Below are positions 25,384 through 34,699 of a DNA stretch of 64,000 bases, one piece after another. The stretch covers positions 1-64,000 of the forward strand of contig NZ_JAAEDH010000022.1 in assembly GCF_018128965.1 (NCBI RefSeq), read 5' to 3'. The stretch's first letter is position 1. Every line of letters starts with the position of its first letter. Made by a program: the position numbers and the translations under genes. Under the pieces are notes generated by a model, which worked only from the letters and a program-made list of their open reading frames with translations, was not told the origin of the DNA and did not search any database. Source of the DNA: Plastoroseomonas arctica. Lineage in GTDB: Bacteria > Pseudomonadota > Alphaproteobacteria > Acetobacterales > Acetobacteraceae.

Positions 25384-25922
25384 GCCGCGCGCCGGGCGAT
25401 GGAGAGGAAGCCGATTTCCGGCCGCGCAATCGGCGGATAGGCGTCGAGCGCCGCCTGCATCCGGTGATGCGGATGCCCGTGCAGGGTGACCTCCGCCTCC
25501 GTGGTCCAGTGCAGGCGGTGGAACAGCGCGGCGTTCTGCGCCTGCACATGCGCGAGGAAGCGCGTGCAGCCGCGCGCATGGGCGGTGGAGACGGCCAGGC
25601 GGATCAGCGCCGTGCCGATGGCCGCGACGCGGCGATAGGGCGCGGCCACCGCCAGGCGAGAGCCCCACCACAGGCCGGGCGATTCTTCGTGCAGCCGCAC
25701 GGTGCCCACGACCTCACCCCAGGCCGCGCCGAGATGGGCGATGGCGACGAGCGTGATCGCATCCGCGTCGATCGCATCGCGGTCATCGCCCGCGAACAGC
25801 CCCTGCTCGTCGCAGAACACCGCGCGGCGCAGCGCCGCGGCCGCCGCATGTTCCCACGGGGCCCCGGCCTGCTTGATCTGGTAGCCGGCGGGCAGGAACG
25901 GAATGACAGGTTCGAAGATCAC
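25380..25922 (-). CDS. MSMEG_0567-family GNAT acetyltransferase-like protein (Nit1C)
   Basis: This 180-residue protein has the GNAT fold. It has LRRAVFCDEQGLF near residue 30, the beta-strand GEVVGTVRLHEE, the acetyl-CoA loop region RLAVAAPYRRVAAIGTALIRLAV, and a late AQNAALFHRLHW. It matches the MSMEG_0567 member of the Nit1C cluster in size and position. The start is a GTG overlapping the radical SAM stop as GTGA. The substrate is unknown. Acetylation of an amine produced by the pathway is conceivable but not shown by the sequence. Confidence 0.85.
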   Translation of the reverse strand: MIFEPVIPFLPAGYQIKQAGAPWEHAAAAALRRAVFCDEQGLFAGDDRDAIDADAITLVAIAHLGAAWGEVVGTVRLHEESPGLWWGSRLAVAAPYRRVAAIGTALIRLAVSTAHARGCTRFLAHVQAQNAALFHRLHWTTEAEVTLHGHPHHRMQAALDAYPPIARPEIGFLSIARRAA

Positions 25923-27034
25923 GCCGGCACCAGCGCGCGCTCATAGGTGGACAGCGCCGAACAGGCCCCGCAGCGCCCGCAGCCGGCCTTGATGTCCGTG
26001 GCCTTGAGCCCGCTCTCCACCAGCAGCCGCGACAGTGGTGCCAGGATGGAATGCATGAAATCCGGGCTTGGCGCCGGATGGCTCTCCAGCGGCGTGCCGC
26101 TGATCGGCACGAAGGGCACGACGAAGGGATAGACGCCGAGGGCTGCGACGCGGGACGCGATGTCGAGGATCGCCTCCGCCGTGTCGCCCAGGCCGGCGAG
26201 GATGTAGGTCGAGACCTGGCCGCGCCCGAAGACCGGCACGGCGGCGGCGAAGGCCTGCATGTAGCGATCGATCCCGAGCTGCGCCTTGCCCGGCATGATG
26301 GTGGCACGCAACGCAGGCGTCACGACTTCCAGGTGCATCCCCAGCGCATCCACGCCGGCGTCGCGCATGCGGCCATACCAGGCGTCATCCTCGGGCGGCT
26401 CGCACTGCGCCTGGATCGGCAGCGCCACCGCCGCCTTCACCGCGGCCGCACTCTCGGCGAGGAGGGCGGCACCGCGATCCTCGCCCGGCGGCGTGCCGGT
26501 GGTCATCACCATGTGCTTCACGCCGTCGAGCTCGACCGCGGCCTTCGCGACTTCCGCGAGCATGGCAGGCGTCTTGCGCTCCACGGTGCGCCCGGCCGCG
26601 AGCGACTGGCCGATGGCGCAGAACCGGCACGTCTTCGTGCGCGACTGGTAGCGGATGCAGCTCTGCAGCACCGTCGTCGCCAGCACGTCGCGCCCGTGCA
26701 GCACCGCGATCTTGGAATAGGGAATCCCATCTGCCGTGCTCAGCGCGTGGAAGCGGGGCTGGCGCGGAAAGCGCGCTTCGCCCAGTGCGATGCCATCGCG
26801 CCGGACCTGGCTCGCGCCGGTCGCATCCGGGGCGTCGAGCACATAGGGGCTCTCGAAAGCCGGCGCGGTGTGGACCGGCACCATCACCGTCATGCCGTCG
26901 ATGGTGACGGCCTTGTGGTCGGAAGGCCCCGCACCGCCGCGGCGGCTCTCCGCACCCGCCTTCGGGTCAGCCAGGCGGGCGCCGAAGGACTGCAATTCCC
27001 GGATCAGCTGCTCCGTCGGTATCGCGTTCATCAT
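25919..27034 (-). CDS. MSMEG_0568-family radical SAM protein (Nit1C)
   Basis: This 371-residue radical SAM enzyme has its iron-sulfur cysteines spaced CX9CX2C (Cys126, Cys136 and Cys139 in [18 protein letters not shown]) rather than the common CX3CX2C, as in MSMEG_0568-type proteins and biotin-synthase-like relatives with altered spacing. A C-terminal [11 protein letters not shown] adds further cysteines for a possible auxiliary cluster. The start is the ATG at 27034 (or the adjacent one at 27031), preceded by GGGAG. It lies 68 bp inside the 3' end of the nitrilase gene, and a TTG further upstream would overlap more. Its reaction is unknown, but it is invariant in Nit1C clusters. Confidence 0.87.
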   Translation of the reverse strand: MMNAIPTEQLIRELQSFGARLADPKAGAESRRGGAGPSDHKAVTIDGMTVMVPVHTAPAFESPYVLDAPDATGASQVRRDGIALGEARFPRQPRFHALSTADGIPYSKIAVLHGRDVLATTVLQSCIRYQSRTKTCRFCAIGQSLAAGRTVERKTPAMLAEVAKAAVELDGVKHMVMTTGTPPGEDRGAALLAESAAAVKAAVALPIQAQCEPPEDDAWYGRMRDAGVDALGMHLEVVTPALRATIMPGKAQLGIDRYMQAFAAAVPVFGRGQVSTYILAGLGDTAEAILDIASRVAALGVYPFVVPFVPISGTPLESHPAPSPDFMHSILAPLSRLLVESGLKATDIKAGCGRCGACSALSTYERALVPA

Positions 27035-27980
27035 CGGCACTCCCAAGGTCAAAAGGGGTCGCGTGCATCGGCGCCTGGGCGCGGCTGTCGAGGTTGAGCG
27101 AGAGCAATTCCGGCCGCGCGTAGTGGCCGACGGAATCCATCATCCGCTTGCGCTTGGTGATCAGGCCCATGTCGAGATCGGCGATCAGGATGCCCTCGCC
27201 TTCGGTCAGCGGCGGCACCAGGTGGCTGCCCTCGGGCGAGATGATCGCCGTGTGGCAGCCGCCGCGCAGCGCCTTGCGCATCGGCTCGGCCGGGCAGATG
27301 CGCGCGATCTGCTCTTCGGTGAGCCAGCCTGTGGCGTTGACCACGAAGCAGCCGGCCTCCAGCGCGTGGTGGCGGATGGTAACCTCGATCTGCTCGGCGA
27401 AGATCGGGCCCACCATGGAGCCCGGGAATTGCGCCGCGTGGATCTCCTCGTGCTGCGCCATCAGGGCGTAGCGGGCGAGCGGATTGTAATGCTCCCAGCA
27501 GGCCAGCGCGCCGAGCCGGCCCACCGCAGTCTCCACCACCTGCAATCCGGCGCCATCGCCCTGGCCCCAGATCATGCGCTCGTGGAAGGTCGGCGTGATC
27601 TTGCGGCGCTTGAGGCGCAGCGTGCCGCAGGCGTCGAAGATGAGCTGGGCATTGTAGAGCGATCCGTGGTCGCGCTCGTTCACGCCCAGTACCACCACCG
27701 CATTGGCGCGGCGCGCGGCCTCGGCCACGGCGGCCACCGCGGGCCCGGGCACCGTCACCGCATTCTCATACAGGCGAAGATGCTCGGCGCCCGTGGCAAC
27801 CGGCGGATGGACGAACGAGAAATAGGGATACCAGGGCAGGAAAGTCTCGGGGAAGACGATGAGCTCGGCGCCCTTGCCGGCGGCCTCCGCGATCGCGTTC
27901 AGCACGCGTTCGAGGCTGCTCGCCAGGCTGTCGAGATCCGGAGCGATCTGCACCGCCGCCGCGCGCACCGTCTTCCCCAT
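26967..27980 (-). CDS. Nitrilase, Nit6803-type (Nit1C)
   Basis: This 337-residue carbon-nitrogen hydrolase has the full catalytic triad: Glu45 in [16 protein letters not shown], Lys127 in [21 protein letters not shown], and Cys161 in [18 protein letters not shown]. The wording of these blocks is that of true nitrilases (nitrile to acid plus ammonia), close to cyanobacterial Nit6803, rather than of amidases. It is the second gene of the Nit1C operon, 6 nt after the MSMEG_0572-like gene. Nit1C has been linked in the literature to cyanide and nitrile nitrogen assimilation. The protein is cytoplasmic. Its last 22 codons overlap the radical SAM gene in another frame. Confidence 0.93.
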   Translation of the reverse strand: MGKTVRAAAVQIAPDLDSLASSLERVLNAIAEAAGKGAELIVFPETFLPWYPYFSFVHPPVATGAEHLRLYENAVTVPGPAVAAVAEAARRANAVVVLGVNERDHGSLYNAQLIFDACGTLRLKRRKITPTFHERMIWGQGDGAGLQVVETAVGRLGALACWEHYNPLARYALMAQHEEIHAAQFPGSMVGPIFAEQIEVTIRHHALEAGCFVVNATGWLTEEQIARICPAEPMRKALRGGCHTAIISPEGSHLVPPLTEGEGILIADLDMGLITKRKRMMDSVGHYARPELLSLNLDSRAQAPMHATPFDLGSADDERDTDGAADPGIAVLRRPPG

Positions 27981-27986
27981 CGGCGT

Positions 27987-28469
27987 TCAGAGCGTCCAGG
28001 TATCGAGGATAAACGCGTTGTCCTTGCGGTGCATCAGTATGATGTCGAGGACATCGAGCGGGCTGATCGGCGTGATGCCTTCGATCAGCGAGGGTTCGCC
28101 ATGGCCGTACAGCGCCTGCAGCGCGAAGCGGCAGGCATAGACCTTGCCGCCCTCGGCCATGAATTTCGTGATCTGATTGTTGAAGTTCATGTGGCCGGGG
28201 AAGGCCTCGTCGCCGAGCGTGGGAAAGCCGCGCTGCACGCCCAGCGTGACGCCGGGGCCATAGAGCAGGATCGACGTCTCGAAACCCTTGCGCTGCAGGC
28301 GCGTGGCCTGGAGCAGGTTCACGAAGCCGATCGAGCCCTCGAAGGCGACCGTATGGAAGGTGACCAGGGCCTTCTCGCCTGGGTCGGCTTTCACATCCGG
28401 GAAAAGCTTGGACTCGTAGTCGACCAGGACATCGCCCTTCTTGTGGGCGGGGTGGGTGACGGTCGGCAT
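27987..28469 (-). CDS. MSMEG_0572/Sll0783-family nitrogen starvation protein (Nit1C)
   Basis: This 160-residue protein is the first gene of the Nit1C operon. The [19 protein letters not shown] start, [20 protein letters not shown] and [16 protein letters not shown] blocks are typical of the MSMEG_0572/Sll0783 family, which is induced by nitrogen starvation in cyanobacteria. It resembles DsrE-like small proteins in layout, but no catalytic function is assigned. The start at 28469 has a strong AGGAGG seven bases before it. Translation further upstream would run into the promoter. It is under a good sigma-54 promoter, so nitrogen control by an NtrC-type activator is expected. Confidence 0.9.
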   Translation of the reverse strand: MPTVTHPAHKKGDVLVDYESKLFPDVKADPGEKALVTFHTVAFEGSIGFVNLLQATRLQRKGFETSILLYGPGVTLGVQRGFPTLGDEAFPGHMNFNNQITKFMAEGGKVYACRFALQALYGHGEPSLIEGITPISPLDVLDIILMHRKDNAFILDTWTL

Positions 28470-28506
28470 GGCGGCCTCCTGCTGCGTTGACGGCGGAGCG
28501 ATCAAC

Positions 28507-28521
28507 GCAAACAGCGTGCCA
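28507..28521 (-). promoter_or_regulatory. Sigma-54 promoter of the Nit1C operon
   Basis: Read on the minus strand, the bases are TGGCACGCTGTTTGC. This matches the -24/-12 consensus TGGCACG-N4-TTGC exactly, with ten bases between the invariant GG and GC. The predicted start site is near 28496. That leaves a leader of about 27 nt containing AGGAGG before the first gene. This fits a cluster known from nitrogen starvation. Confidence 0.85.
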
Positions 28522-28544
28522 AATGAGCGGATACGCGGAGCAAT

Positions 28545-28563
28545 CAATCATGACGCAATCATG
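28545..28563. promoter_or_regulatory. Direct repeats upstream of the sigma-54 promoter
   Basis: Two copies of CAATCATG lie at 28545-28552 and 28556-28563, with an 11-bp period (one helical turn), about 25-40 bp upstream of the -24 element. They could bind an activator. They do not match the NtrC palindrome, and the distance is short for a classical enhancer. Confidence 0.4.
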
Positions 28564-28660
28564 CATTCAAAATACGGGTCAATTTCTCTGACAAGATCGA
28601 TTAAAAATCAGGCGACGCGTGCCTTCTGCGCCCTGATCGCAGGCGCCGCGGACGACAGCA

Positions 28661-28703
28661 TGGAGGGAATGAATTCCCTCCAAACCAACCTTCTTTTATT
28701 TTT
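28661..28703 (-). repeat. Intergenic repeat element, copy 1
   Basis: This is a hairpin of about ten pairs (28661-28682, GGAGGGAAT arm) followed by AAACCAACC and then the T-rich box TTCTTTTATTTTT at 28691-28703. On the minus strand it has the same order as copies 2 and 3: AAAAATAAAAGAA, short G-rich spacer, hairpin with a GAATTC-like centre. It lies between the divergent Nit1C and MocR promoters and is inverted relative to copy 2. Confidence 0.65.
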
Positions 28704-28774
28704 ATCCATGGGAAATTCCGGCAGCCAGCGCTCGCCTCGTGGAGCCGGGCCACTGTGGATCCCGCACCAAGAAG

Positions 28775-28821
28775 CCAAAAATAAAAGATTGGGGGGTCTG
28801 GGGGAAATTCCTTTCCCCCAG
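28775..28821 (+). repeat. Intergenic repeat element, copy 2
   Basis: The order is CCAAAAATAAAAGA, a G-rich spacer ending GGGGGGT, then a perfect ten-pair hairpin at 28798-28821 with loop TTCC. With copy 1 it forms an inverted pair spanning 28661-28821. The A-rich boxes face each other across about 70 bp, like a small element with terminal inverted repeats. The hairpin ends 36 nt before the MocR start codon. Confidence 0.65.
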
Positions 28822-28823
28822 TC

Positions 28824-28853
28824 TTGCTCCCACACCACAGTCAGATACAGTCA
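28824..28853 (+). promoter_or_regulatory. Possible MocR promoter and direct-repeat operator
   Basis: TTGCTC (28824-28829) and TACAGT (28846-28851), 16 bp apart, form a weak -35/-10 pair. The predicted start site would be at or next to the ATG, giving a nearly leaderless mRNA. Two direct copies of ACAGTCA (28837-28843 and 28847-28853), ten bp apart, overlap the -10. MocR regulators commonly bind direct repeats in their own promoters. Confidence 0.4.
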
Positions 28854-28857
28854 ATTC

Positions 28858-30267
28858 ATGCAGATTGATCGCGCCTCGCGACGCCGTGATGACTGGACGC
28901 CGGAAATCATCGGCTCCAGCCAACCCCGCTACCTCGCCATCGCCGATGCCATCGCCGGCGACCTCGGCGCCGGGCGCCTTGCCGAGGGCGACCGGTTGCC
29001 GCCGCAGCGCCAGCTCGCCGCGCGTCTGGGGCTCGATTTCACCACCGTGGCGCGCGGCTATACCGAGGCACAGCGGCGCGGGCTGATCGCCTCCACCGTC
29101 GGCCGCGGCACCTATGTCAACGCGGCGCCGCGCCCGGTGGAACGCGCCCCGGTGCGGCGCCGCTCCATCGTCGATTTCTCGATGAACATGCCGCCCGAGC
29201 CGGACGACCCCGCGCTGCTCGAGCGCATGCGGGCCGGGCTGGAGGAGGTCGGGCGCGACCTGGTCACGCATCTGCGCTACCAGGGTTTTGGCGGCTCCGG
29301 CGCCGACAAGGACGCGGCCACCAGCTGGCTCGGCCGCCGCGCGCTGGTCCCGGCGCATGAGCGGCTGTTCGTCACACCCGGGGCGCATCCGGCGATGCAG
29401 GGCATCCTCGCCACCCTCACGCGGCCGGGCGACGTGATCCTGGCCGAGACGCTCACCTATCCGGGCGTGCGCGCGCTCGCGGCACAAGCCGGGCTGCGGG
29501 TGGAGGGGCTGCCGGCCGATGCCGAGGGCATCGACCCGGACGCGCTGGACGCGGCATGCCGCCGGCTGCAACCCAAGCTGCTCTACCTCAACCCCACCTT
29601 GCTCAACCCCACGACGGAGACCATCGCAGCGCCGCGCCGCGCCGCCATCGCCGAGGTGGTGCGCCGGAATCGCCTGCCGATCCTCGAGGACGACGCCTAT
29701 GGCTTCATCCCGCGCCGGGGGCCGCCGCCCTTCGCGGCGCTGGTGCCCGAACTCACCTGGCATATCGCGGGGCTGGCCAAGTGCCTGGGCGCGGGGCTGC
29801 GCGTGGCCTACGTGATCGCCCCTGACGCACGCTCCGCGCTGCCCTTTGTGCAGGTGGCGCGCGCGGGAACGGTCATGGCCTCGCCGTTGACGATCGCGCT
29901 GGCCACCAGATGGATCGAGGATGGCACGGCGGATGCGATGCTGCGCGCGATCCGTTCGGAATCGATGGAGCGCCAGAAACTCGCCGCCGCGCTGCTGCCG
30001 CCGGGCAGTTTCCTGGCCGACCCGATCGGCTTTCATCTTTGGCTGAAGCTGCCCGCGCCGTGGACGCGGTCCGCCTTCCTCGGTCACATGCGGTTGCGTG
30101 GGGTCGGAATCGTGGCCTCGGACGCTTTCACCGTGTCCGGCGCGCCACCGGAAGCGGTGCGGGTCTGCCTCGGCGGACCGGCGGAGCGCGAAGCCGTGGC
30201 GGAGGCGCTGGCCGAGATGGCGCATGCGCTGGGCGAGAGCCCGACGCTGGCGTCGGCCTATCTGTGA
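28858..30267 (+). CDS. MocR/PdxR-type transcriptional regulator
   Basis: This 469-residue protein has an N-terminal GntR winged helix (residues about 25-85: AIADAIAGDLGAGRLAEGDR, PPQRQLAARLGLDFTTVARGY) fused to a fold-type I aminotransferase domain. The PLP lysine is in HIAGLAKCLGAGLRVAYVI, and the conserved Asp/Tyr are in ILEDDAYGF. Such proteins use PLP as a ligand and regulate vitamin B6, amine or amino-acid genes. They rarely act as transaminases. The frame is open well upstream, but the start was set at the ATG at 28858 because earlier codons cross the repeat elements. It is transcribed away from the Nit1C operon. Whether it controls that operon or itself is unproven. Confidence 0.88.
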   Translation: MQIDRASRRRDDWTPEIIGSSQPRYLAIADAIAGDLGAGRLAEGDRLPPQRQLAARLGLDFTTVARGYTEAQRRGLIASTVGRGTYVNAAPRPVERAPVRRRSIVDFSMNMPPEPDDPALLERMRAGLEEVGRDLVTHLRYQGFGGSGADKDAATSWLGRRALVPAHERLFVTPGAHPAMQGILATLTRPGDVILAETLTYPGVRALAAQAGLRVEGLPADAEGIDPDALDAACRRLQPKLLYLNPTLLNPTTETIAAPRRAAIAEVVRRNRLPILEDDAYGFIPRRGPPPFAALVPELTWHIAGLAKCLGAGLRVAYVIAPDARSALPFVQVARAGTVMASPLTIALATRWIEDGTADAMLRAIRSESMERQKLAAALLPPGSFLADPIGFHLWLKLPAPWTRSAFLGHMRLRGVGIVASDAFTVSGAPPEAVRVCLGGPAEREAVAEALAEMAHALGESPTLASAYL

Positions 30268-30273
30268 CGCGAC

Positions 30274-31502
30274 TCAGGATGCCGCTGGTCGCATGTCGTC
30301 AATGACCTTTCCGTCGTTCGGCAAGCTGCCGATGCCGACCACCACGACGGTGCCGCGCAACCGGGTTCGTGCCTTGAGCGCGGCTTCCAGCGATAGCTGC
30401 ATTGCGGGGTCCGGCGCCTCCGCGCGCAGCTCCATGTGATCGCGGCCGTCATCGGCGCTGATCACCAGGCGCGCGCGCAGGACGCCCGGCACATCGGCGA
30501 GGACCTGCGCCACCTGCTCCGGCCGCACGAACATGCCGCGCACCTTCGCCGCCTGGTCTGCGCGCCCCATCCAGCCGCGGATGCGCCTGTTCGTGCGGCC
30601 GCAGGGCGATGTGCCCGGCAGGATCGCCGAGAGGTCCCCGGTGGCGAAGCGGATCAGCGGATGCACCGGGTTGAAGCTGGTGACCAGAACCTCGCCCACC
30701 TCCCCATCCGCGACGACACCGCCGGTGCCCGGACGCACGATCTCGATGAGCACCCCCTCATCCGAGATCAGGCCATCGCGCGCCTCGCTCTCATAGGCGA
30801 TGAGTCCGAGATCGGCGGTGCCGTAGCTTTGCAGCACGGTCAGGCCGCGCGCCGCGTACCAGGCGCGCAGCGTGGGAAGGTAGGCGCCGCCCGAGACATG
30901 CCCCCGCGTGATGGAGCCGAGGTCGAGGCCGAGTTCGTCGCCCTTCTCGATGATGGCCTTGAGGAATTCGGGCGTGCCGGTGTAGCCGGCCGGCTTCAGC
31001 TGCGCGGCTGCGCGCGCCTGCGCCTCGGTGTTGCCTGTGCCGGCCGGGAACACCGGGCAGCCCAGCGCGCGAGCCGCATTTTCCATCATGCTGCCAGCGG
31101 GGGTGAAGTGGTAGGCGAAGCAGTTCTGCACGAGGTCGCCGGCACGAAAGCCTGTGGCATGCAGCGCGCGGGCGAAGCGCCAGTAATCCGGTGACGTGCC
31201 CTCCGGTTCATGGATGGGGCCGGGCGAGATGAACACGCGCGCCAGCTGCGCCATCGGCAATGCGACAATGCCGCCGAAGGGCGGGTGCGCGGCCTGCGCC
31301 TCGATGAGCGCGGATTTGCGCGTGACGGGCAGCCGGGCCAGCGCGGCGTGGTCGCGGATGCTCGCGGCGTCCACGCCGGCGAACAGCGCGGCGTAATGCG
31401 CTGTGTTCGCCATGGCATGCGCGACCTGGCGCGGCAGGGCATTCGCCAGTTCTGCGCCGCGTGCGTCGGCACTGCGGGTTTCCAGCGCGTCGAAATGTTC
31501 GC

Positions 31503-31506
<4 letters not shown>
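30274..31506 (-). CDS. PaaK-like phenylacetate-CoA ligase family protein
   Basis: This 410-residue adenylate-forming enzyme is of the phenylacetate-CoA ligase type (cytoplasmic, acid plus ATP plus CoA to acyl-CoA). It has the short PaaK-like N-terminus, YTGTPEFLKAIIEKG, LQSYGTADLGLIAYES, and RFATGDLSAILPG followed by GRADQAAKVRGMFVRPEQV, the Asp and Arg motifs of the hinge region. The canonical P-loop is weak (SPGPIHEPEGTSPDY). It is the last gene of the uptake operon, with ATG overlapping the livF stop as ATGA. A GTG two codons upstream is less likely. The linkage suggests that the transported compound is an aryl or alkyl carboxylic acid. Confidence 0.82.
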
Positions 31507-32326
<820 letters not shown>

Positions 32327-32327
<1 letters not shown>

Positions 32328-33610
32328 TACCAGCCGAGCCAGTCGGGCCGGCGCGGCAGGTCGATCGTGGTCACCGGCTCCAGCCGCATGGTGTTCGCGG
32401 CCATCAGCTCGCCGACCGACCCGGCCGAGGTGTCGCCGCCGACGACCGCGCGATACAGCGCGACGCGCAGCGTGCCGCGATGATCCTCGGCGGTGAAGGT
32501 GGAGGGGTTGCACACGCCCTCGAAACCGCGCGGCACCCAGTTCTGGCGGGCGTAGAAGCCGTCGCGGATGCGGGGGCCGCTCACCTCGCCACCGTTCGCG
32601 GCGGCGGTCTCCATCGCCTCGACCGTCAGCATCGCGGCGCAGATGCCGGTGAGGTAGTGCACCGGGCGATAGACGGTGCCGGTGGGGTCGGAGACGCGGC
32701 TGATGGCGCGCATTGTCGCCATCCCCGGCGCGTCCTGGCCCCACACCACGGCCGTGCGCACCGGGAAGACCACGCCATTGGCGGCCGCACCGGCGGCCTT
32801 CATCGCGTTCTCATCCATCCCCCACACATTGCCCAGGAACTGCACCTGCACCCCTGCCGTCTGGCACGCGCGCAGCACCGAGATGTTGGACCCCGCCGTG
32901 TTGCCGAGATAGGCGTAGTTCGCCCCCTGGCTGCGCAGCGTCAGGCACTGCGAGGTGTAGTCGCCCGGCGTGAGCGCGAAGACGATGGCCGGTAGCACGT
33001 CGAAGCCGAGCTCGGCGGCGAGCGCCTCGCCGGCCGCCTTCGGCGAATTCGGGTAGGGGTGGTTCGCGCCCATATGGACGTATTTCGGCCGGCCGGGACG
33101 GCCGGAGCGCCGCCAATCCTCCGCCGCCCAGGTGAGCATCGCGCGCAGCCCGTCGGAATAGGAGGGGCCGTAGAAGAAATTGTACGGCGTCGCCTCCACG
33201 CCCTGGCGCCCGCTGCGTCCGCCGGCATCGGTGAGTGCCGCGGAATAGCTGCCGGAGATGTAGGGGATGCGGTCGCGCGTGACGAAGCGGGTCAGCGCCT
33301 CGGTATCGGCCGTGCCCCAGCCCTGGATGGCGACGACGCGATCGCGCGCCCAGGCCTGGTACTGGCTGACCGCGCGCGGCGCCTGGTAGCCGTAATCGAC
33401 GGCCAGAACGTTGAGCTGCCTGCCCGCGACGCCCTGCCGTTGCGCATTCACCCAGGCGAGCGCATCGGACACGCCCTGCCCGTAGGGCACGCCGACATCG
33501 GAGGTCGCCCCGGAATAGTCGTTCAACTGGCCGATGGGGATGCGCTGCTGCGCGGTGGCAGCGGTGGTCAGCGCGAGTGCGGCCGACAGTCCAAGGATCA
33601 TGCTTCGCAT
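32327..33610 (-). CDS. ABC transporter substrate-binding protein, Leu/Ile/Val family
   Basis: This 427-residue periplasmic binding protein has a Sec signal peptide (MILGLSAALALTTAATAQQ, cleavage near residue 20). The mature part follows the type I periplasmic-binding fold used by LivK-like proteins: IGQLNDYSGATSDVG, VAIQGWGTADTEALTRF, KYVHMGANHPYPNSP and ALTPGDYTSQCLTLRSQGANY. Family members near acyl-CoA ligases often bind aromatic or alkyl carboxylates, which fits here. The gene lies between the LivM and LivF genes with a 21-nt gap to the former. Confidence 0.9.
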
Positions 33611-33631
33611 GTGTTCGTTCCCTCCGTTGCT

Positions 33632-34696
33632 TCAGTGTGAGTAGGGGTAGAGCTTCCAATAGGCCTTGATCAGCCGCCAGCGTCGCGCCAGGCCATCGGG
33701 CTCGAACACCAGGAAGACGATGATGGCCGCGCCGATCGCCATCTCGCGCAGGAAACTGATCGAGGCGCCCAGGCGCAGCGCGCGGTCGATCGCACTGCCG
33801 GTGAGCAGGTTGGCGAGACCCTCCACCACCTCGGGCAGCAGCACCATGAAGGCCGCGCCCATCAGGCTGCCGGCGATGCTGCCGAGGCCGCCGATGATGA
33901 CCATGCCGAGGAACTGGATCGAGAACAGGATGGTGAAGGCCTCGACCGAGACGAACAGCCGGTAATGCGCGTAGAGCGCGCCCGCAATGCCGGCGTAGAA
34001 GCTCGCGATGCCGAAACTCAGCATGCGGTAATAGGCGAGGTTGATGCCCATCATCTCGGCGCTGAGGTAGTGGTCGCGCACGGCGATCAGCGCGCGGCCG
34101 TCGCGCGTGCGCATCAGGTTGGCAGCGGCGCCGAACATCACGATGACGGCGACCAGGACCACGTAGAAATAGCTCTCCGGCCGCCCGGCGACCCAGCCGG
34201 CGAGGCTCGGCGGTTCGGTCATGCGCCCGGCAACGCCGCCGGTGAACCACTGCGCGCGGGCGAAAAAGTCCTCGAGGATGTATTGGGCCACCAGCGTGGC
34301 GATCGCGAGGTAGAGACCCTTCAGCCGCGCGGCCGGCAACCCGAAGACCAGGCCCACCACGGCGGTCGCGATGCCGGCCAGCGGGATGGCGAGGGCGACG
34401 GCCACGCCGTGTTCATGGAAATACGCGCTGGCGAAGGCGCCGAAGCCGAAGAAGGCGGCGTGTCCAATGGAAATCTGGCCTGTGAAACCCACCAGGATAT
34501 TCAGCCCGAGTGCTGCGATGCCGAAGATGCCGATATTGATCAGCAGGTCGAGCATGTAGCCGTCGAGCACGAAGGGCGCGGCGCAAGCGAGCACGATCCC
34601 CACCGCCAGCGCGATGCGGCTGTTGCGCGTCGCCATGATGGTCATGTCGGCGCGGTAGCTGGTGCGGTAGTCGCCGGCGGGGGTCATCGCGTCCAT
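33632..34696 (-). CDS. livM: Branched-chain-type ABC permease LivM
   Basis: This 354-residue inner-membrane permease has about nine to ten hydrophobic segments. The family motif ILVGFTGQISIGHAAFFGFGA is near residue 65, LPAARLKGLYLAIATLV follows, and the conserved GMVIIGGLGSIAGSLMGA loop near residue 255 contacts the ATPases. A hydrophilic 20-residue N-terminus precedes the first segment, so a downstream ATG (MATRNSR) may be the true start. It pairs with LivH, whose stop is only 3 nt upstream. Confidence 0.92.
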   Translation of the reverse strand: MDAMTPAGDYRTSYRADMTIMATRNSRIALAVGIVLACAAPFVLDGYMLDLLINIGIFGIAALGLNILVGFTGQISIGHAAFFGFGAFASAYFHEHGVAVALAIPLAGIATAVVGLVFGLPAARLKGLYLAIATLVAQYILEDFFARAQWFTGGVAGRMTEPPSLAGWVAGRPESYFYVVLVAVIVMFGAAANLMRTRDGRALIAVRDHYLSAEMMGINLAYYRMLSFGIASFYAGIAGALYAHYRLFVSVEAFTILFSIQFLGMVIIGGLGSIAGSLMGAAFMVLLPEVVEGLANLLTGSAIDRALRLGASISFLREMAIGAAIIVFLVFEPDGLARRWRLIKAYWKLYPYSH

Positions 34697-34699
34697 GGT

